Shown here: positions 31,589 to 39,588 of the stretch, piece by piece
Numbering within the stretch: the first letter of the stretch is position 1
Layout of the letters: every line of letters begins with the position of its first letter
NCBI GenBank assembly: GCA_963745915.1
Contig: CAVUZA010000002.1
Coordinates: 682,001-746,000, forward strand
From: VRUE01 sp963745915
GTDB lineage: Bacteria > Actinomycetota > Thermoleophilia > Solirubrobacterales > 70-9
DNA length: 64,000 nt
Reading direction: 5' to 3'
The notes under the pieces: model-generated
The model's database searches: none
What the model was told of the DNA's origin: nothing
The model's input: the letters and a program-made list of their open reading frames with translations, nothing else
Made by a program: the position numbers and the translations under genes

Positions 31589-32623
31589 TCAGGGCGTGAG
31601 GACGATCTTCAGCGCTTCGCGCTGGTCGTAGAGCTCGTAGGCGGCCGCGGCGTCGTCGAGCTTCATGTGGTGGGTGACCAAGGGCGAGGGGTCGAGCTTG
31701 CCGGCCTCGATCAGGGCGAGGACGCGATCGACGTGGGCGATCACGTTGGCCAGGCCGAGGCGCAGGGTGAGGCCCTTGAGCCAGGCGAGGCCGAGCGGCA
31801 CCTCGCCCTTGCCGGCGTAGGCGCCGATCCCCGAAACCGTGCCCGCGTCGCGGCAGAGGCTGACCGCCATCGCCAGCGGCCCCGGGTCGCCGACCGCGTC
31901 GACGACGACGTCGACGCCCCGGCCGCCGGTCGCCGACCGCACCGCCTTCTTCGGCTCCTCCTCGGTGAGGTGGACCGGCACGGCGCCGAACTCGCCGGCC
32001 ATCGCCAGCCGCGGCTCGACCGAGTCGATCGCGAAGACCTTGGTCGCGCCGCCGGCCAGCGCCGCCTGCACCGCGCAGAGGCCGACCGGCCCGAGGCCGA
32101 GGACGGCGACCGTGTCGCCGGCCCGCATCCCGGCGTGCTCCACCGCGTGGAAGCCGGTGCCCATCACGTCGCCGGCGAAGAGCGCCACGTCGTCGCTCAT
32201 CCCCTCCGGCACGCGGCGCAGGGCGAGGTTGGCGCGCGGCACCAGCAGCTGCTCGGCCTGGGCGCCCTGCAGGTCGCCGAGGTGGGAGCCGTGGCCGAAG
32301 GTGCGCTGCCGGTCGCAGCGGTGGTAGTCGCCGCGCAGGCAGGGCGTGCAGGTGGCGCAGGCGACGTGGAAGCAGCCCAGCACCCGGTCGCCGACGGCGA
32401 CCCGCTCGACCTCCTCGCCGGCCGCCAGCACCGTGCCGACGAACTCGTGGCCGATCGTGAAGCCCTTCTCGACCGGCACCCGGCCGTGGAAGATGTGCAG
32501 GTCCGAGCCGCAGATGCCGCTCGCCTCGACCCGCACCACGGCGTCGTCGCCGGCCAGCAGCTCGGGCGCGGGCTTCTCCTCGACCCGCACCTCCCCCGGC
32601 GCCTGAAAGGTGACCGCTCGCAT
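31589..32623 (-). CDS. Zinc-dependent medium-chain alcohol dehydrogenase
   Basis: 344 residues. GroES-like domain with catalytic zinc ligands in SGICGSDLH and GHEFVGTVL, structural zinc cysteines in CATCTPCLRGDYHRC, and a Rossmann domain VAVLGLGPVGLCAVQAALAGG. The GTFGHGSHLGDLQGAQAEQLLVP-like region resembles the glutathione-independent formaldehyde dehydrogenase/sorbitol dehydrogenase branch. It oxidises an alcohol or aldehyde with NAD(P). Single gene flanked by a family B palindrome downstream and a family C palindrome upstream. Confidence 0.92.
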   Translation of the reverse strand: MRAVTFQAPGEVRVEEKPAPELLAGDDAVVRVEASGICGSDLHIFHGRVPVEKGFTIGHEFVGTVLAAGEEVERVAVGDRVLGCFHVACATCTPCLRGDYHRCDRQRTFGHGSHLGDLQGAQAEQLLVPRANLALRRVPEGMSDDVALFAGDVMGTGFHAVEHAGMRAGDTVAVLGLGPVGLCAVQAALAGGATKVFAIDSVEPRLAMAGEFGAVPVHLTEEEPKKAVRSATGGRGVDVVVDAVGDPGPLAMAVSLCRDAGTVSGIGAYAGKGEVPLGLAWLKGLTLRLGLANVIAHVDRVLALIEAGKLDPSPLVTHHMKLDDAAAAYELYDQREALKIVLTP

Positions 32624-32648
32624 CGGCGCGAACCGTACCCGCTTCCCC

Positions 32649-32697
32649 GCCGACGGGCCTAAAAGTGGCCTATAGGTCCCCTTTTAGGCCCGTCGGC
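32649..32697. repeat. Long palindrome, family C (GCCGACGGGCCTAAAAG stem)
   Basis: The 17-nt arms at 32649-32665 and 32681-32697 are perfectly complementary, with loop TGGCCTATAGGTCCC. It lies between the stop of the HD-GYP gene and the start of the alcohol dehydrogenase gene. On either strand the inner arm gives a run of four T, so it could act as a bidirectional terminator. Confidence 0.9.
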
Positions 32698-32704
32698 CCC
32701 GGGG

Positions 32705-34108
32705 TTAGGCGGGGGTGGCGGTGACGCCGAAGCGGTCGGCGTTGCCGACCGGGAGGGCGGTCTCTTCGATCCGGGACTCGAGCGCCAGCTCCTTCTCGAA
32801 GTCGGCGGCCTCGCCGTGCTGGAAGGAGACGTCCTTGCCCTCGAGCAGCTCGATGAAGACCTCGACGAAGCGCGGGTCGAGCTGCTTGCCGGCCACCCGG
32901 CGCAGCTCCTGGATCGCCTCGTAGGTCGAGACCGGCGTGCGGTAGGAGTCGCGCGCGGTCATCACGTCGTAGGTGTCGGCGACGGAGATGATCCGCGCCA
33001 GCTCGGGGATCTGGTCGCCGGCCAGGCCGCGCGGATAGCCTTTGCCGTCGATCCGCTCGTGGTGGGCGAGGATGATCTCCGCCACCGGCCCGTAACCGTC
33101 GAGCGAGGAGACGACGCGGGCACCCTGCTGCGGGTGGCGCTTGATCAGCATCCAGTCCTCGTCGGTGAGCGGCACGTTGGCCTTGAGGATGCGATCGGGG
33201 AGGATGAACTTGCCGATGTCGTGCAGGAGCGCGGCGATGTGGACCAGCTCCTCCTCCTGGCGCGAGTAGCCGGCGCGCTGGGCGATCGCCCGCGAGTAGC
33301 GCGCCACCGCGGCCGAGTGGCGGGCGGTCATCTGGTCGCGCAGGTCGAGCGTGCGCAGCATCGCGCTCAACATCCCGACCTGGAAGCTGGCCAGCTGCTT
33401 GCTGCGCCGCTCGAGCTCGTCCGCGCGCTGCTGGGAGAGCAGCAGCTGGCCGAGCAGGTACTGGAAGGTGATCAGGACGATGCCGAAGAGGGCGATCGCG
33501 GCGATCCCGATGATGTGGAAGATGAAGGCGACGGCGACGGCGAGCATCGCGCTGGCGAACTCGGAGGGCAGCACCGGCGGCAGCACCTTGAGCTTGCTCG
33601 AGAAGGGGACCCGCTCGACGTAGCAGCCGTAGCCGGCGATCATCACGAAGTTGATCGCCAGGGCGAACTGGAAGAGGCCGAAGACGCAGAGGTAGAAGGA
33701 GGGGTCCGAGGGGGTCAGGCCGATCGCGGCGACGCCCTCGTGGAAGGCGATCCCGCCGAGCAGCGGGAAGGTCGCGTAGGTGAGCAGGTTGCTGAGCAGG
33801 TAGTGCGGTTCGTCGTGCCAGCGGGCGAGCCAGCCGACCAGCATCGCGGTGACCCCGATCAGGGCCGCCGGCGTGCCGCCGAGGAAGACCATCGCCAGGA
33901 CCAGGGCGAGGAAGGTGCCGGAGACCTTGACCTTCGATTCGGTCGAGACCGCGGTCAGGTAGCTGAAGACCGAGAAGGCGAGCAGGACGCCGAACAGGGG
34001 CAGGTTCCAGTCGCACTCGGGCGCGCGCCAGACGCCGAGCGCGACCACGGAGGCCAGCCCGGCGCACATCACGCCGATCGCGAATCTGGTTGGACGCGTC
34101 TCTGCCAT
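32705..34108 (-). CDS. Membrane-anchored HD-GYP (HDIG) phosphohydrolase
   Basis: 467 residues. Residues 1-235 form about seven TM segments (FAIGVMCAGLASVVALGVW, LPLFGVLLAFSVFSYLTAV, VSGTFLALVLAMVFLGG and others), a sensor region of MASE-like type. A short helical linker leads to an HD-GYP domain: RTLDLRDQMTARHSAAVARY, HIAALLHDIGKFILPDRIL, IKRHPQQGARVVSSL and ILAHHERIDGKGYPRGLAG. The His and Asp metal ligands and the GYP loop are all present, so c-di-GMP phosphodiesterase activity is likely. Its upstream region (34109-34587) is long and structured. Confidence 0.92.
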   Translation of the reverse strand: MAETRPTRFAIGVMCAGLASVVALGVWRAPECDWNLPLFGVLLAFSVFSYLTAVSTESKVKVSGTFLALVLAMVFLGGTPAALIGVTAMLVGWLARWHDEPHYLLSNLLTYATFPLLGGIAFHEGVAAIGLTPSDPSFYLCVFGLFQFALAINFVMIAGYGCYVERVPFSSKLKVLPPVLPSEFASAMLAVAVAFIFHIIGIAAIALFGIVLITFQYLLGQLLLSQQRADELERRSKQLASFQVGMLSAMLRTLDLRDQMTARHSAAVARYSRAIAQRAGYSRQEEELVHIAALLHDIGKFILPDRILKANVPLTDEDWMLIKRHPQQGARVVSSLDGYGPVAEIILAHHERIDGKGYPRGLAGDQIPELARIISVADTYDVMTARDSYRTPVSTYEAIQELRRVAGKQLDPRFVEVFIELLEGKDVSFQHGEAADFEKELALESRIEETALPVGNADRFGVTATPA

Positions 34109-34179
34109 CTGGCGGTTGGGGGTCGGCCGTACGGGCGGGAGGCCCCGTGCCTAGATTCCTGGGCCGCAGCCCATTCCCT

Positions 34180-34212
34180 GCGTTCGGCGCGACTGGCTCA
34201 TGCGCCGAACGC
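34180..34212. repeat. Perfect 11-bp palindrome upstream of the HD-GYP gene
   Basis: GCGTTCGGCGC (34180-34190) pairs perfectly with GCGCCGAACGC (34202-34212) around an 11-nt loop GACTGGCTCAT. It lies 72 nt upstream of the HD-GYP start, inside the leader, so it could be an operator or a leader hairpin. Confidence 0.7.
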
Positions 34213-34337
34213 AACTTGAATCCTGATTCCCAAGGTAATGCCGTCAACCGCGCCTGGCAAGGCGGCCAGACGCTTTGCCAGCGCCCGCCCAAACGCCCTC
34301 GCGGCGCGATCTGGCAAGGTCCGCGGGCGTCGTCCCC

Positions 34338-34375
34338 GAAAAGCAGAAGGGCGCCCCCCAGTGAGGACGCCCTTC
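34338..34375 (-). terminator. Rho-independent terminator-like hairpin (minus strand)
   Basis: GAAGGGCG/CGCCCTTC arms (34368-34375 and 34346-34353) with a GC-rich loop are followed on the minus strand by TGCTTTTCG. No T-run follows on the plus strand, so the orientation is minus. It lies 230 nt upstream of the HD-GYP start. Confidence 0.6.
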
Positions 34376-34540
34376 AGCAACTGGAAAAACTGGTGCGAGC
34401 GGGATACCTGCCGCTCGCTTTGAAAGACCTAGTGATGAAAGCCCATGTGCCCGTTCCCTTCGGTCGTTGAAACCCTCGAATCGCATTACCGCGATCCGAA
34501 ACTCGTCAATTGCCTGGCAACTTTGTAGCACAACTTCCCC

Positions 34541-34573
34541 AAAACTTGTGCATCTGCAGGAAAACTTGTGCAT
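34541..34573. promoter_or_regulatory. Direct repeat AAAACTTGTGCAT, 20-bp period
   Basis: Identical 13-mers at 34541-34553 and 34561-34573 are spaced by exactly two helical turns just before the MFS start at 34588. This is a typical arrangement for a regulator bound to one face of the DNA. The regulator is unknown. Confidence 0.55.
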
Positions 34574-34587
34574 AAATGCAGTAGTTC

Positions 34588-35910
34588 ATGCGTCCAGCCA
34601 TGGGTAGCTCACGCCTACTGGACCCCCTGAGAAGGCCGCAATTCCGCCGCCTGGCGGTCAGCTACGCGGTCAACGAGCTGGGCGACTGGATGGGGATCGT
34701 CGCCCTCTCGGTGCTCGTCTTCGACCGCACCGGCAGCGCGATGGCGACCGCGGCGCTCTTCCTCGGCACCCGCTTCCTGCCCGCCCTGGTCGCGCCCGTC
34801 CTCGTCGCCCGGGTCGAGCAGCCGCCGCCGCGCTTCGCCCTGCCCGCCGTCTACGCCGGCGAGGCGGCGGCCTTCGGCGGCCTGGCGCTGCTCGCCGGCG
34901 ACTCCTTCTTCCTGCCGGGGGTGATCGCCCTGGCGATCGTCGACGGGGCGCTCGCCCTCACCGGCCGCTCGCTGACCCGCGCCGTGGTCGCCGCCCTGCT
35001 CGAGCCGGCCGGCGAGCTGCGCTCGGGCAACGCGGTGCTGAACATCGCCTTCACCGGCGGCGCCGCGATCGGGCCGGCGATCGCCGGCCTGATCGTCGCC
35101 GGCTTCGGCGTGCAGACGGCGCTGCTGCTCGACGCCGCCTCCTTCTACGCGATCGCCGTGATCCTGCTCACCGCCGGCGACCTGCCCCAGGCCGAGCCCG
35201 ACCCCGGCCGCGCCCGCGACCGGCTGCGCGCCGGCATCGCCTACATCCGCGAGCGCCCCACCCTGCGCCGCCTGCTCACCGCCCAGGGCGCCGCCTTCGT
35301 CTTCTTCGCCGCGGTGATCCCGATCGAGGTCATCTTCGCCAAGGAAACGCTCGGCGTCGGCGACTCCGGCTACGGCCTGATGCTGGCCAGCTGGGGCGTC
35401 GGCATGGTCCTCGGCAGCATCGTCTTCGCCAGCGTGCGGCGGGCGCCGCTGCCGATCCTGCTCTTCTTCAGCACGCTCGCGGTCGGCGCCGGCTACCTGG
35501 GCCTGGCCGCCTCGCCGACGCTGGCGGCGGCCTGCGCCGCCTCGGTCCTCGGCGGCACCGGCAACGGCGTGCAGTGGGTGAGCGCGATCAGCGCCGTCCA
35601 GGAGCTGACGATCCAGGGCATGCAGGCGCGGGTGATGAGCGTGCTGGAGTCGATCGGGGCGGCGATGCCAGGCGTCGGCTACCTGCTCGGCGGCCTGATC
35701 GCCAGCGGCGCCAGCCCCCGCGCGACCTTCCTCTTCGCCGGCGTCGGCGTGCTCGGCATCGTCGCCCTCGCCACCCCCCTGATGGGCAGGAAATGGCCCC
35801 AAAGCAGGGAAAAACAGCGTCCAGAGACCCTTGACGCCGAGGGTCGGATTATGGTGGAGTTGATTCCAGTGGGTGAGCGCCCACCACCGTCCAGTCCGTC
35901 AGCCCCGTAA
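34588..35910 (+). CDS. MFS transporter (MFS_3, macrolide-efflux type)
   Basis: 440 residues with 12 predicted TM segments. The N-terminus LLDPLRRPQFRRLAVSYAVNELGDWMGIVALSVLVFDRTGS is typical of the MFS_3 (MefA-like) group, followed by FLGTRFLPALVAPVLVARV and NAVLNIAFTGGAAIGPAIAGL. Probably exports a drug or small metabolite. It ends 17 nt before the peptide ABC importer genes but has its own repeat-containing promoter region. ATG 34588 or 34600. Confidence 0.87.
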   Translation: MRPAMGSSRLLDPLRRPQFRRLAVSYAVNELGDWMGIVALSVLVFDRTGSAMATAALFLGTRFLPALVAPVLVARVEQPPPRFALPAVYAGEAAAFGGLALLAGDSFFLPGVIALAIVDGALALTGRSLTRAVVAALLEPAGELRSGNAVLNIAFTGGAAIGPAIAGLIVAGFGVQTALLLDAASFYAIAVILLTAGDLPQAEPDPGRARDRLRAGIAYIRERPTLRRLLTAQGAAFVFFAAVIPIEVIFAKETLGVGDSGYGLMLASWGVGMVLGSIVFASVRRAPLPILLFFSTLAVGAGYLGLAASPTLAAACAASVLGGTGNGVQWVSAISAVQELTIQGMQARVMSVLESIGAAMPGVGYLLGGLIASGASPRATFLFAGVGVLGIVALATPLMGRKWPQSREKQRPETLDAEGRIMVELIPVGERPPPSSPSAP

Positions 35911-35927
35911 AACCCGGAGGTAGTGAC

Positions 35928-37556
35928 TTGAGAACGCTTGGCCTCAAACTGCTGGTGCTTTCCATCGCCCTTTGCTCCGCCCTCGTGCTCGCCGCGTGCG
36001 GCAGCTCAGGCGGCAAGGAGGGGGGCACGTTGACGGGCAGCTACGGCTCGTTCCCCGACTACCTCGACCCGCAGCTCTCCTACACGCAGGAAGGCTGGAC
36101 GGCGATGTACGACACCTACCTGCCGCTGCTCACCTACAAGCGGGCAAACGGCGAGGAAGGCGGCGAAGTCGTCCCCGGCCTGGCCGAGGAGATGCCGAAG
36201 ATCAGCAACGGCGGCAAGACCTACGAGCTGACCCTGCACAAGGGGCTCAAGTACTCCGACGGGACGCCGGTCAAGGCCTCGGACTTCAAGAGCTCGATCG
36301 AACGGCTGTTCAAGATCAACTCGCCCGGCTTCTTCTTCTACGAAAGCATCGTCGGCGCCGAAGAGTTCGCCGCAACGAAGCAGGGCGGCATCCCCGGCAT
36401 CGAGACCGACGACAAGACCGGCAAGATCACGATCGAGCTGACCGCGCCGCGCGGCACCTTCACCAACGAGCTCGGCATGCTCTTCGCCGCCGTGCTGCCG
36501 GCCGGCACCCCGGCCAAGAACCTGACCTCCGACCCGCCGCCGGCCACCGGCCCCTACGCGATCGTCAACTCCGAACCGGGCCGCGGCTGGTCCTATGAGC
36601 GCAACCCCTACTGGGCCAAGAACAACGGGTCGAAGATCGACGCCGTCGGCGACGGCCACTTCGACAAGATCGAGATCAGCGTCGTCCGCAACGACGCGAC
36701 CCAGGTCAACGAAATCGAAAACGACAAGACGATGTGGATGCAGACCCTGGTCCCGGCCGACCAGCGCCAGAAGATCATCGACAAGTACGAAGGGACCCAG
36801 TTCCGCGTCGACCGGCCGATCAACGTCTACTACTACTGGATGAACAACGAAAAGGCGCCCTTCGACGACGTAAAGGTGCGCCAGGCGGTCAACTACGCGA
36901 TCGACTCGGCGGCGCTGGAACGGATCTACGCCGGCTCGCTCAGCGCCACGCACCAGATCCTGCCCGAAGGCATGCCCGGCCACGAGGAGATCAACCTCTA
37001 CCCGCACAACATGTCGAAGGCCAAGCAGCTGTTCAAGGAAGCCAACCCGGCCGACAAGGACATCACGGTCTGGACCGACGACGAAAGCCCCAACAACGAC
37101 GCCGGCGCCTACCTGCAGGACGTGCTCAGCAAGCTCGGCTTCAACGCCAAGCTGAAGACGATCAACGCCGACAACTACTTCACCCTGATCGGCAACGAAA
37201 GCACGCCCGACCTCGACATCGGCTGGAGCGACTGGTTCGAGGACTACCCCAACCCGAACAACTTCTTCCAGCCGCTGCTCGCGGGCGAATCGATCGCCCC
37301 GACCAACAACACGAACTTCTCGCGCACCGACATCCCGGAGCTGAACGAGAAGATCAACCGGCTGGCCGAAGAACCGCTGGGCGCCGAGCAGGAAGCCGAA
37401 TACGCGGAAATGGACAAGGCGTTCATGGAAGAAGCGGTCTGGGCGCCCTACGGGACGAACACCACCTCGACCTTCGTCGACAGCGAAATCGACCTCGACA
37501 AGGTGATCTTCAACCCGACCTTCGGGCACAGCCTGACCAGCTTCGAACTGAAGTAG
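35928..37556 (+). CDS. Peptide/oligopeptide ABC transporter substrate-binding lipoprotein
   Basis: 542 residues, TTG start at 35928 with a GGAGG ribosome-binding site 9 nt upstream. Signal peptide with lipobox LVLAACGSSGG. SBP_bac_5 domain: GSFPDYLDPQLSYTQEGWTA, LKYSDGTPVKASDFKSSIER, GPYAIVNSEPGRGWSYERNPYW, VRQAVNYAIDSAALERIYAG. It captures peptides or another oligomeric ligand and delivers it to the membrane complex encoded directly downstream. Confidence 0.94.
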   Translation: MRTLGLKLLVLSIALCSALVLAACGSSGGKEGGTLTGSYGSFPDYLDPQLSYTQEGWTAMYDTYLPLLTYKRANGEEGGEVVPGLAEEMPKISNGGKTYELTLHKGLKYSDGTPVKASDFKSSIERLFKINSPGFFFYESIVGAEEFAATKQGGIPGIETDDKTGKITIELTAPRGTFTNELGMLFAAVLPAGTPAKNLTSDPPPATGPYAIVNSEPGRGWSYERNPYWAKNNGSKIDAVGDGHFDKIEISVVRNDATQVNEIENDKTMWMQTLVPADQRQKIIDKYEGTQFRVDRPINVYYYWMNNEKAPFDDVKVRQAVNYAIDSAALERIYAGSLSATHQILPEGMPGHEEINLYPHNMSKAKQLFKEANPADKDITVWTDDESPNNDAGAYLQDVLSKLGFNAKLKTINADNYFTLIGNESTPDLDIGWSDWFEDYPNPNNFFQPLLAGESIAPTNNTNFSRTDIPELNEKINRLAEEPLGAEQEAEYAEMDKAFMEEAVWAPYGTNTTSTFVDSEIDLDKVIFNPTFGHSLTSFELK

Positions 37557-37585
37557 CCGCCCGAGGCTGAGTTCACAATACTGGC

Positions 37586-38635
37586 GTGGCTACCGAGGCC
37601 AGCGCCGGCGCCATCCCGGCCGCCACGGGTGAGAGCCCGTGGCGGCTCGCCTGGCGGCGGCTGCGCGGCAACCGGGTGGCGCTCGCCTTCGGCGGCCTCT
37701 TCGTCGCCATCGTCGTCTTCTCGCTGGCGGCGCCGCTCTGGGCCGACCACGTCGCCGAGACCGGGCCCAACGACACCCACACCCTGGAAAAGGTCGTCGT
37801 CGACGGCGAGAAGCGCGAAGTGGTCGACCCCAGCGGCAGGCCGGTCGGGCCGCTCTGGCTCGGCGCCGGCGGCCGCTTCTTCCTCGGCGCCGACGGCGGC
37901 CTCGGCCGCGACGAGATGGTGCGGCTGATGTACGGCGGGCGGACCTCGCTGCTGGTCGGCTTCGCCGCCACCGTGCTGACCACGCTGCTCTCGGTGCTGC
38001 TCGGCCTGCTCGCCGGCTACTACCGCGGCTGGGCCGACACCCTGATCGCCCGCACGATGGACGTCGTCTGGGCCTTCCCGGTTACCCTGCTGGCGATCTC
38101 GCTCGGCCTGGTGCTGGCGGTCGGCGGCCTGCAGCTCGGGCCGCTCAGCATCTCCGGCGGCTCGATCTGGATCCCGATCCTGATCATCGGCGGCGTCTAC
38201 GTCCCCTACATGGCGCGCCCGATCCGCGGCGAGGTTCTCTCCCTGCGCGAGAAGGAGTTCGTCGAGGCCGCCGAGGCACAGGGGGCGGGGCCGCTGCGGA
38301 TCATGTTCGGCGAGCTGCTCCCCAACCTCTACTCGACGATCATCGTCTTCTTCACCCTCGGCGTCGCCAACGCGATGCTGCTCGAGTCGATGCTCTCCTT
38401 CCTCGGCGTCGGCGTCCAGCCCCCGAACACCTCTTGGGGGACGATGATCGGCAGCGGCTTCGAGCTGATCACGACCGCGCCGCTGCTGACCGTCGTCCCC
38501 GGCACGATGCTGCTGCTCACCGTGCTCTCGATCAACGTCTTCGGCGACGGCCTGCGCGACGCGCTCGACCCGCGCTCGAAGCTGCGCCTCGAGATCCACA
38601 CCGGCGCGCCCGAGCCCGGCGGAACGGCGGTCTGA
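37586..38635 (+). CDS. Peptide ABC transporter permease (DppC/OppC-like)
   Basis: 349 residues. The N-terminal segment WRLAWRRLRGNRVALAFGGLF is the OppC_N motif, followed by a TM and an unusually long periplasmic loop (about 37-115: NDTHTLEKVVVDGEKREVVD). The permease core has GGRTSLLVGFAATVLTTLLSVLLGLLAG and the EAA loop FVEAAEAQGAGPLRIMFGELLPN. It ends TGATG, overlapping the next permease by one base. Confidence 0.93.
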   Translation: MATEASAGAIPAATGESPWRLAWRRLRGNRVALAFGGLFVAIVVFSLAAPLWADHVAETGPNDTHTLEKVVVDGEKREVVDPSGRPVGPLWLGAGGRFFLGADGGLGRDEMVRLMYGGRTSLLVGFAATVLTTLLSVLLGLLAGYYRGWADTLIARTMDVVWAFPVTLLAISLGLVLAVGGLQLGPLSISGGSIWIPILIIGGVYVPYMARPIRGEVLSLREKEFVEAAEAQGAGPLRIMFGELLPNLYSTIIVFFTLGVANAMLLESMLSFLGVGVQPPNTSWGTMIGSGFELITTAPLLTVVPGTMLLLTVLSINVFGDGLRDALDPRSKLRLEIHTGAPEPGGTAV

Positions 38636-39588
38636 TGGGGCGCTTCGTCGTCCGCCGCCTGGCCGGCATGGTCGCCGTGCTCTTCGCCGTCTCGCTGATC
38701 ACCTTCGCGATCTTCAACGTGATCCCGGCCGACCCGGCCCAGAACCTGGCCGGCAAGACGGCGACCCCGGCGCTGGTCGCGGCGATCGAAGAGGAATGGG
38801 GCTTCGACGAGTCGCTGCCCACCCAGTACGTGACGATGATGCGCAAGATCTTCAGCGGCGACGTGATCTCCTACCAGGGCCGCGAAAACGTCGACGAACG
38901 GATCCTCGAAGGCGTCGGGCCGACCTTCTCGCTCTGTATCGGCGCCGCCCTGCTGTGGATGTTCTTCGGCGTCCTCTTCGGCTACCTCTCGGCGGTGCGC
39001 GCCGGCGGCCTGCTCGACCGGGTGCTGACGATCGTCGCCGTGGTCGGGATCTCGATGCCGGTCTTCTGGCTCGCCGCGATCTTCCTCAACTACCTCACCT
39101 ACGACGTCGAACTCTTCCCCTCCGGCGGCTACGTCGAGTTCGCCGAGAGCCCGCTGGAATGGGCCGAACACCTCTTCCTGCCCTGGGTGACGCTGGCGAT
39201 CGTCTACGTCGGCGTCTACAGCCGCGTGCTGCGCTCCAACATGCTCGACGCGATGAACGAGGACTACGTGCGCACCGCGCGGGCCAAGGGGCTGAGCGAG
39301 CGGCGGGTGATGACCCGCCACGTGCTGCGCAACTCGCTGATCCCGATCGTCACCCTCTTCGGGCTGGACTTCGGCGCCCTGCTTGGCGGCGCGATCGTCG
39401 TCGAAGCGATCTTCAACCTCGACGGGATCGGCCTCTACACCTACGAATCGCTGATCAACACCGACCTGCCGCCGGTGATGGCGGTCGTCCTCTTCGGCGC
39501 CTTCTTCGTCGTCCTCTTCAACGCCCTGGTCGACATCGCCTACGCCTGGCTCGACCCCCGCATCCGCCTCGGCGAGGAGGCGAGGTGA
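38635..39588 (+). CDS. Peptide ABC transporter permease (DppB/OppB-like)
   Basis: 317 residues. MGRFVVRRLAGMVAVLFAVSLITFAIFNVIPADPA is the standard DppB start. EAA loop DYVRTARAKGLSERRVMTRHVLRNSLIPIVTLFG and the closing LFNALVDIAYAWLDPRIRLG are present. It pairs with the preceding DppC-like subunit. In most operons the DppB gene comes first; here the order is reversed. Overlaps the ATPase gene by GTGA. Confidence 0.95.
   Translation: MGRFVVRRLAGMVAVLFAVSLITFAIFNVIPADPAQNLAGKTATPALVAAIEEEWGFDESLPTQYVTMMRKIFSGDVISYQGRENVDERILEGVGPTFSLCIGAALLWMFFGVLFGYLSAVRAGGLLDRVLTIVAVVGISMPVFWLAAIFLNYLTYDVELFPSGGYVEFAESPLEWAEHLFLPWVTLAIVYVGVYSRVLRSNMLDAMNEDYVRTARAKGLSERRVMTRHVLRNSLIPIVTLFGLDFGALLGGAIVVEAIFNLDGIGLYTYESLINTDLPPVMAVVLFGAFFVVLFNALVDIAYAWLDPRIRLGEEAR

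Larger units (their letters stand above)
34109..34587 (-). other. Long non-coding region, possible structured leader or small RNA
   Basis: 479 nt without a convincing gene, between divergent HD-GYP and MFS genes. On the minus strand a TTGACG box (about 34501-34506) precedes a stretch with a GCGAGCGG/CCGCTCGC hairpin (about 34397-34420), a terminator-like hairpin at 34346-34375 followed by TGCTTTT, then the 11-bp palindrome. The order promoter, structure, terminator, gene fits either a small RNA ending near 34340 or an attenuated leader of the HD-GYP gene. I compared it by eye with c-di-GMP, TPP, SAM and cobalamin riboswitch cores and saw no match. Confidence 0.4.

Noticed and set aside
34244..34573. 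Minus-strand 109-codon frame in the 34.1-34.6 kb gap
   Set aside because: Composition is atypical, there is no ribosome-binding site, and it runs straight through the terminator-like hairpin.
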